Positions 57,914-63,222 of a stretch of DNA of 63,222 nucleotides are shown here, one piece after another; position 1 is the stretch's first letter, and each line of letters opens with the position of its first letter. The stretch lies in NCBI GenBank assembly GCA_031277165.1, contig JAISLT010000028.1, forward strand, positions 1 through 63,222, read 5' to 3'. The position numbers and the translations under genes are program-made. Source of the stretch: Spirochaetaceae bacterium. Lineage in GTDB: Bacteria; Spirochaetota; Spirochaetia; Treponematales; Breznakiellaceae. Below the pieces are notes generated by a model. It saw only the letters and a list, made by a program, of their open reading frames with translations. It did not search any database and was not told where the DNA came from.

Positions 57914-57922
57914 AATTATAAT
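57892..57922 (+). promoter_or_regulatory. promoter with palindromic operator for the higBA pair
   Basis: Perfect 10-bp arms TTTTACATCA and TGATGTAAAA (57892-57915, loop CAAA) lie between a TTTACA -35 (57893-57898) and a TATAAT -10 (57917-57922). This is typical of autorepression by a HigA antitoxin. The predicted start (about 57929) falls just after the first ATG of the toxin frame. Confidence 0.6.
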
Positions 57923-57925
57923 TCT

Positions 57926-58306
57926 ATGGGAAGTAAATAGCGTATTTACTATTATGATAAAGCTGATGGAGTTTCACCGGTTAAAGATTATATTGACGCA
58001 TTACCCTTACGAGAACGGGTAAAAACACTTGCTTTTATTGGGCTGCTGGAAACCAATGGACCTCATCTACCACGGCCCTATGCAGATCTATTGAAAAATG
58101 GAATACATGAATTACGGATAAAACTAACCGGCACACAGGTGAGAATTCTATATTTCTTTTGTTTTCAGAATATCATTGTTTTAACGAATATATTTGAAAA
58201 GCATACCAACACTGTTCCTGAATCAGAAATAAAACTAGCCATGGTATATCGAGCTGATTTTTTCAGCAGATATTCAGAAATGAGCATCAAAGAGGCGGAA
58301 AAATGA
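57926..58306 (+). pseudogene. HigB/RelE-type toxin frame with an in-frame TAG at codon 5
   Basis: The frame starts ATG 57926 (MGSK), meets TAG at 57938-57940, then continues open to TGA 58304-58306 as a full RelE/HigB-like toxin of about 121 residues: RIYYYDKADGVSPVKDYIDA, VKTLAFIGLLETNGP, LRPYADLL-like LPRPYADLLKNGIHELRIKL, VRILYFFCFQNIIVLTNIFE. Except for the stop, nothing is decayed and the ATGA overlap with the antitoxin is kept. Translation could instead begin at ATT 57944 behind GGGAAG, or the gene may be a recent pseudogene. These toxins cleave mRNA at the ribosome. Confidence 0.65.
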
Positions 58307-58569
58307 AAAGCTATAGAGAACATCTTAATAAACAGCTTTCTAATCCTGAATTTAAAAAGTTATATGAAGATGAAAAATATCTGCTTGAATTGGGATTACG
58401 GATAGCAAAAACACGGCAGCTGCTTGGTATTTCTCAAAAAGAATTAGCGGAAAAAAGCCACATAACCCAACAGCAATTGTCAAAAATAGAGAATGGCTAT
58501 AACTGTAATTTACTAACATTCATTAAGGTGTCATCCACCCTTGGACTTTCGATTAGCCTTTCGGCGTAA
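58303..58569 (+). CDS. higA: HigA/XRE-type antitoxin
   Basis: The product is 88 residues. An N-terminal helix is followed by an XRE helix-turn-helix (LGLRIAKTRQLLGISQKELA, KSHITQQQLSKIENG), as in antitoxins of HigBA pairs where the toxin gene comes first. The ATG overlaps the toxin stop by ATGA. It probably represses the promoter at 57892-57922. It converges on era, with eight bases between. Confidence 0.85.
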   Translation: MKSYREHLNKQLSNPEFKKLYEDEKYLLELGLRIAKTRQLLGISQKELAEKSHITQQQLSKIENGYNCNLLTFIKVSSTLGLSISLSA

Positions 58570-58577
58570 GGGTAAGA

Positions 58578-59513
58578 TTAGCGATCCATTATTTTTCGCA
58601 GTACCCCGTCGTTATGCCGCCAGTCTTTGCCGGTCTTAACCCGCAGGTCCAGCTCTACCTTCCAGTCGAAGATCCGGTTAAGTTCTTTCCGGGCGGCCTC
58701 GCCTATGGCCTTGATCAGCGCTCCGCCCCTGCCGACTATCATCCCCTTTTGGGATTCCCGTTCGCAGATGATAAAGGCCCGGACCCACAGCCGCCGGGTT
58801 TCCACGCCGCCCGCGCCGCCGTTTCTGAATTCCCTGTCGGCCACCTCCACATAGATCGAGTGGGGAAGTTCCTGCCGCAGGCGGTTTATCGCCTCGCCCC
58901 GGATTAACTCGGCGATGCGGAAATCAATTTCCTGATCGGTGTAGTATTCCGCCGGATAAAAAGACGGCCCCCAGGGGGCAAGCTCGAAAAGTGTATCGAG
59001 CAGAATTTCGACGCCTTGATTATTTTTCGCCGATACGGGAAAGCAGAACTGATCCGGCAGGGCGGGCAGATGAAGACGCAAAAAATCCCCGGCGCGGCCA
59101 GGGTCCGCACCGGAAAGATCTATTTTGTTGATCGCGGCGATTATGCCGGGATTAGCGGAAACGCCGGGGTTCGCTGCAACACGGGGGGCCAGGGCCGCCG
59201 CAATGGCCTCTTCCTCGGGGCCCGGGGGCCGGGAAGCATCCAGCACATAGAGAATAAGATCCGCCTTATCCAGGGCCCGGAGGGCGGTTTCGGCCAGGCG
59301 AAGGTTAAACTTCTTTTGGGAAATGTGTATTCCCGGGGTGTCCACCAGCACAAGCTGACCCTGGGGCCGGTTCACGATACCCCGGATGGCGTTGCGGGTT
59401 GTCTGGGGAACGGGACTGACCACCGCGACCGTATGACCGCAGAACAGATTGACCAGCGTGGATTTTCCCGCCGAGGGCCTGCCCGCCACGGCCACAAAGG
59501 CGGCTTTCGTCAC
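58578..59513 (-). CDS. era: ribosome-assembly GTPase Era
   Basis: The product is 311 residues from GTG 59513, overlapping the upstream stop (GTGA). G motifs are GRPSAGKST (G1), the PQTTRNAIRG switch, VDTPGIH (G3), INKIDLS (G4) and FPVSAK (G5). The C-terminal KH domain has KGMIVGRGGALIKAIGEAAR. An Ala/Pro/Asn-rich insertion (about 110-125) is unusual but mild. Era binds 16S rRNA during 30S maturation. Coupling to a huge surface-protein gene is odd. Confidence 0.94.
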   Translation of the reverse strand: MTKAAFVAVAGRPSAGKSTLVNLFCGHTVAVVSPVPQTTRNAIRGIVNRPQGQLVLVDTPGIHISQKKFNLRLAETALRALDKADLILYVLDASRPPGPEEEAIAAALAPRVAANPGVSANPGIIAAINKIDLSGADPGRAGDFLRLHLPALPDQFCFPVSAKNNQGVEILLDTLFELAPWGPSFYPAEYYTDQEIDFRIAELIRGEAINRLRQELPHSIYVEVADREFRNGGAGGVETRRLWVRAFIICERESQKGMIVGRGGALIKAIGEAARKELNRIFDWKVELDLRVKTGKDWRHNDGVLRKIMDR

Positions 59514-62500
59514 TTAACCACCATGACCTTGCGGATTTCGTCGATGTCCGGGGCCACGATGCGGATAAAGTACATGCCCCGGGCCACGGGGCGGCCCCCG
59601 CTGTTGGTACCGTCCCAGGAAACCCGGTAATAGCTTTCTTTGGCGCTTTGGTTTTCCCGGACCAGCACCTTTACCAGGTTGCCGTCCAGGGTAAAGACCT
59701 GTACGGTAACCCGGCCCGCCTTATCAAGCTTGTAGTCCAGGAATACATGTTCCCGCTTGGTGGAATTGATCACGTTGTTAAGGATCGTCACCCCCCCCCG
59801 CTGGCGGGTGATGTCGTGGATGCCAAAGACAAAGGGCTTGACCCGGTTGTACCAGTCGGAGGGGATTGGCTCCCCCGGAGCAATGTCAAGGCGGCCGGCA
59901 AAGAGATCAGGGGGAGTATTGTTCAAATGGAAGAAAAATTCCAAGTTGGATTTGGAATGAAGCACGCTCTGGGAAAACTTATAGGTGAAAAGCTGACCAG
60001 AAAAAGTATCATGGTCCAAGGGAGGAGGAAACATATCGTAGGGGAGAGGGACAAGATTGAAAAAGTTGGTCGACAACGATTTCGGCAGCCACAGATCGGT
60101 TTCGCCGTGTCCGCGCCTATAGTTTGGAGGTACGTCGAAGGCAAAGACCAGATCAATATCGGTAATAGGGGGAATAGCGGAAATCAAGCCATTGCCAAAT
60201 CTTGCCTGGAGGGTAATGTCCTCCCGTTCCAGAAAACGCTTGCCGGTAAAGTCCCAGATCACCGTGGAATCGCTAAAGGCCCTATTGCCATCGGGATGCA
60301 TATACCCATAACCGGGAGCAGGGACTCCTCCCGGTTCGCCGCCGTAAGGTTCCGGGTCCAGGTTTGTGTATTTTGCCCAGAGGGGCCAGACAAAGTACCG
60401 GGGAGCGGAACTCTGCACCGGGGGTACGGAAATAAGTACGTCGGTAACCCGGTGGGTGTCTTCACCGTAGGGGAGATTGCCGGGCGATCCGCTGCCGTCT
60501 CCATCGTTATCCAGCCGATTTCCCAAAACAGCGGTACTCCAGTCCTTAATAAGGGAGGTGGGGGTACTGCCATCTATAAGCTGAAACGGGGGACTGGCAG
60601 GAGAGCCCGTGATTTCCTCATACTCCGTATACTCCCAGGTGACCGGATATTTTGGCGAAGGGTACAGGTACGCATACAGCGCATAAGGACCAGAGGAACT
60701 GGAACGAACATCCTCGGCAAAAACGGCGTTGTCCCGAACACCCGTTACGGTAAATTCCGGATACAGCGGATTATCCTTAACCAGCTCGTCCACAGTATAG
60801 CCCCGACTTATCGAAATAAGTCTGTCTGCTTTTTCCGCGCCAACCTCAGCGACAAGTCCGGCAGTAGGCGGCGACGGGACCGTCGTTACTACGCTGGGAC
60901 CCTCCACAGGCTCCGAAAACCGTACATAGATCGCATCTTCCTCCGAAAGGGTTCCGTCGTCCGGCAGGGTCAAGGCATAGTTGATCCGGGGCGGGGCCGT
61001 GTCCCAGGTGGTCATGGTACCGTGTTCGGGAAGGCCGACTTCGATGGACTTGGTCGTTAAATCCTTGAGGGTCGTGTTCCGCTCCACCCGCCATGTCAAA
61101 CGGGCGCCGGTATCGGAATAATCCTTTTCAACAAGATAGATATATATCATGTCTTTTACACTATCTGCCACGGCTGGGGTAATAGCCGGATCCTCATCTA
61201 CCCTGACGCAACCGTTGACTCCCATGGAGGTATCAACCGTATACCCGTCAACCACAACCCTAAAGTCGTCGAATGCGTGATCGGTAGTACCATCGGTCAA
61301 GTCAAAGGCCGCCTGGACCCGGATACGGTCAATCCTGCCGTTGTGATCCGAATCTTCGGTAAAGCTGTAGAAGAAATTGTTGGCCACGAGCCAGTTATGG
61401 TTATAGTAGGATTTCTTGACGGCGGTATCAAAGGTGGCGGTAGGATCAGTGCGGGGATTGGCCAGGTCATAATCGGGAGTACCCGGATGGGGGGGATCCA
61501 AATAAACATAGGGAGTGCCAAGGATTATCGACTGTCTGGCCAGCGGCAGGGGTATGCGGTTTTTTGCCCAACTGTACTGAACATAGACATACTCAAAGTA
61601 CAGTTCCGCGCCGCTTTTCAGTTCAAAGTACCAGAAACGGTTAGTTACACTTGGCGGCGGCCGGGTATCGGGATTGAGCCCTACTGCGGGGGGGGTAAGT
61701 TCATAATATGTCAGCCGGGTAAGCCGAATCATGTACGGGTTCGTAGCAATACCCCCGCCATATATAAGATGCCCCGAAGCATCCTGGGGTTCTGCGGTAA
61801 ATGCTTTTTCCACCTTATGAGTGTCTGGATAATTCGAAAACTTTAAGGTTGCCATTGGTTCATTGCAGAGCAAATACGCCCAGGTGGTATTACCGCTGAT
61901 GCTGAATGTCCGGCCGGGGGGGGCAGCATAGCCCTTAACCCCAAACTCGACGAGGGGTTCGCCGGTCAAATCAAAAGTAGCGCCCCCTTCTTGAACCCAG
62001 GATGCGTCAGTTGAAACGGGGTTCACCTGAATACGGGCGCCGGAATATGTCGTAAGGAATTTTCCCGTTTTGATGGTAACGGCGTTTTCTCCCACAAAAA
62101 TCACATCGGAATTGATTATCGTGGCGTTTGCCGCGGTACTTCCGCCATCGGCGACAAAATCCCCCAATCGCACATCGACGGCACGGGTGGGTGAAGCCGC
62201 ATGGCTCCTGACCGCCAATTTCCCTCCGCTGCCGGTCATGGTAAGGGTGGAATTGGCAACATTCACAAAGCTCTCGTTGACAGTAACGTTACCGGAGGCG
62301 TTTATATGGCACATTTCCGAAGCGCCGGAAGGAGCGGTAAGGGTGAACTCGTTGCTGCCCGCATTAGTCATCTGGGTGTAGAAGTCTTTGGTAGTCAGCG
62401 TTGATCCGTTCCCCATGATGAGGTTTCCGTTAAACCCGGCAAAGCCGCCGGTAAATTGAGGGCCGGGATTTTGGTAATTAAGATCGACGCCCGGCCCCGG

Positions 62501-63222
62501 CGAACCTGAAGGATTGGAAAGCATGTGCCACGGGGAAGGCAGCGCGGGCGGGCCGATGTACCATGAACCGGCGGTGGTATTGAGGCTGGCAGTGCCGGTC
62601 AGGGTGAGGGTTCTGCCGGTTCCGGCGGGGTCCTGGTCGATCCTCCCGGAGCTGACCGTGACGGTGTTACCGGTGTCAATGACCACATCGGCTAAAACAG
62701 GGGGAGTCGTACCGGCCTGGGAAACACTGTGGGCTGATCCGGAAAACCATACCGTGTCCCCGTTATGGGTAAAATTGCCAAAGGCGGCATTGCCCCGGAA
62801 GACGATGGTTTGGGCAGCGGTATTGGTCGATCCGGTAAGCGTAGCGCCCGATGCGGAGGTATAGTTGCCGTTAAATTCAATGGGCTCAGAAATGCTTGTG
62901 ACAGCGGCGGTAATAATCCCGTTGTTGGCGGTATTGCCGGTAACGGTGATCTTTCCCCCTGCCGCACCTGTTCCGCCGGGCTGGATATTGCCGGAAGCGC
63001 CTACGGTGAAAGTTCCCGCACCAGAACCGGCATTTACCGTAATATTCCCATCCCCGGTATCATCCGTGTCGGTTTGCAGGGTGTTGTTCACGGTGAGGTC
63101 GGTTCCGATGAATTTAAAACCCCCGGTGTAATTCTGGGGTCCGGTGAATGTGGTAAGGCCGCTTCCCCCCGATCCGGTTCCTGCCACATTGGATTGATCA
63201 AACGAGGCGGCCCAAACGTTGG
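59510..63222 (-). CDS. very large surface/secreted protein, 5' end outside window
   Basis: The frame is open to the window edge, so the product exceeds 1,237 residues and its start is unseen. The upstream part is a Gly/Thr/Asn-rich beta-helix-like region of haemagglutinin or autotransporter type (GDGNITVNAGSGAGTFTVGA, NAAFGNFTHNGDTVWFSGSA). The middle has strand-rich modules (GTLSEEDAIYVRFSEPVEG resembles an SbsA-type Ig-like repeat). The last 85 residues form a FlgD-like Ig / T9SS-type terminal module (VTVQVFTLDGNLVKVLVREN, SWDGTNSGGRPVARGMYFIR). It is probably exported and surface exposed. GTGA overlap with era. Confidence 0.7.
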   Translation of the reverse strand, partial: NVWAASFDQSNVAGTGSGGSGLTTFTGPQNYTGGFKFIGTDLTVNNTLQTDTDDTGDGNITVNAGSGAGTFTVGASGNIQPGGTGAAGGKITVTGNTANNGIITAAVTSISEPIEFNGNYTSASGATLTGSTNTAAQTIVFRGNAAFGNFTHNGDTVWFSGSAHSVSQAGTTPPVLADVVIDTGNTVTVSSGRIDQDPAGTGRTLTLTGTASLNTTAGSWYIGPPALPSPWHMLSNPSGSPGPGVDLNYQNPGPQFTGGFAGFNGNLIMGNGSTLTTKDFYTQMTNAGSNEFTLTAPSGASEMCHINASGNVTVNESFVNVANSTLTMTGSGGKLAVRSHAASPTRAVDVRLGDFVADGGSTAANATIINSDVIFVGENAVTIKTGKFLTTYSGARIQVNPVSTDASWVQEGGATFDLTGEPLVEFGVKGYAAPPGRTFSISGNTTWAYLLCNEPMATLKFSNYPDTHKVEKAFTAEPQDASGHLIYGGGIATNPYMIRLTRLTYYELTPPAVGLNPDTRPPPSVTNRFWYFELKSGAELYFEYVYVQYSWAKNRIPLPLARQSIILGTPYVYLDPPHPGTPDYDLANPRTDPTATFDTAVKKSYYNHNWLVANNFFYSFTEDSDHNGRIDRIRVQAAFDLTDGTTDHAFDDFRVVVDGYTVDTSMGVNGCVRVDEDPAITPAVADSVKDMIYIYLVEKDYSDTGARLTWRVERNTTLKDLTTKSIEVGLPEHGTMTTWDTAPPRINYALTLPDDGTLSEEDAIYVRFSEPVEGPSVVTTVPSPPTAGLVAEVGAEKADRLISISRGYTVDELVKDNPLYPEFTVTGVRDNAVFAEDVRSSSSGPYALYAYLYPSPKYPVTWEYTEYEEITGSPASPPFQLIDGSTPTSLIKDWSTAVLGNRLDNDGDGSGSPGNLPYGEDTHRVTDVLISVPPVQSSAPRYFVWPLWAKYTNLDPEPYGGEPGGVPAPGYGYMHPDGNRAFSDSTVIWDFTGKRFLEREDITLQARFGNGLISAIPPITDIDLVFAFDVPPNYRRGHGETDLWLPKSLSTNFFNLVPLPYDMFPPPLDHDTFSGQLFTYKFSQSVLHSKSNLEFFFHLNNTPPDLFAGRLDIAPGEPIPSDWYNRVKPFVFGIHDITRQRGGVTILNNVINSTKREHVFLDYKLDKAGRVTVQVFTLDGNLVKVLVRENQSAKESYYRVSWDGTNSGGRPVARGMYFIRIVAPDIDEIRKVMVVK

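Noticed and set aside
59648-61060. A 470-codon open frame on the plus strand
   Set aside because: It is the antisense shadow of the large surface protein, whose C-terminal module is recognisable.

Overview
The window reads as chromosome of a spirochete, most likely a moderately GC-rich Treponema of the termite-gut kind. The evidence is a spirochete-style flagellar operon (flbB, flbD, fliY and FapA-type genes together with the hook and export genes), a FlaA filament-sheath protein, a spiro-SPASM protein, and a hook protein whose Lys165 and Cys178 match the spirochete lysinoalanine cross-link positions. Species cannot be fixed from sequence alone.

Layout. 1-600 holds a toxin-antitoxin remnant and repeats. 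602-9774 holds ordinary chromosomal genes: a SpoIIE-type phosphatase, a degenerate M20-like protein, glucosyl-3-phosphoglycerate synthase, a CapA-like lipoprotein, a long RSH alarmone synthetase, PrmC and an acyltransferase. 9891-17342 is an AT-richer island between tRNA-Asn and tRNA-Glu. It is bounded by near-identical 25-bp palindromes and carries a tyrosine integrase, a small HTH protein, a RadA-like ATPase, an XRE-type protein, broken dnaE, PIN and integrase genes, and a striking multi-hairpin element. 17375-21568 holds a candidate ncRNA, an outer-membrane protein, a small alarmone synthetase with TPR repeats, FlaA and a GerM-domain protein. 21760-29547 is a tightly overlapping minus-strand cluster of glycan-type enzymes (spiro-SPASM protein, glycosyltransferase, cytidylyltransferase, PseG-like/methyltransferase fusion, ATP-grasp ligase) ending in an amidase. 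tRNA-Phe and a beta-barrel protein follow.

31306-53117 is one long minus-strand flagellar operon with a sigma-70-like promoter at 53136-53165. In transcription order it reads flbB, fliK, flgD, flgE, flbD, motA, motB, fliL, fliM, fliY, fliO, fliP, fliQ, fliR, flhB, flhA, flhF, flhG, a membrane protein, a FliA/WhiG sigma factor, a FapA-family protein and two unknowns. It covers hook assembly, stator, switch, export gate, placement and late-gene sigma factor. MS-ring, export ATPase and rod genes are not here. 53285-63222 holds two phosphoesterases, an IS4-type remnant, BirA, ThrH, a HigBA-like pair with an early stop codon in the toxin, Era, and the 3' part of a very large surface protein.

The most unusual signals are outside the coding catalogue. 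One is a dispersed family of modular inverted repeats whose CTAG end supplies the stop codon of neighbouring genes. Another is the 25-bp palindrome found just 3' of all three tRNA genes, two copies of which bound the island. A third is the five-helix element at 14992-15136, and the fourth is a probable small RNA upstream of tRNA-Glu. All calls come from reading the sequence; no searches or folding programs were run.
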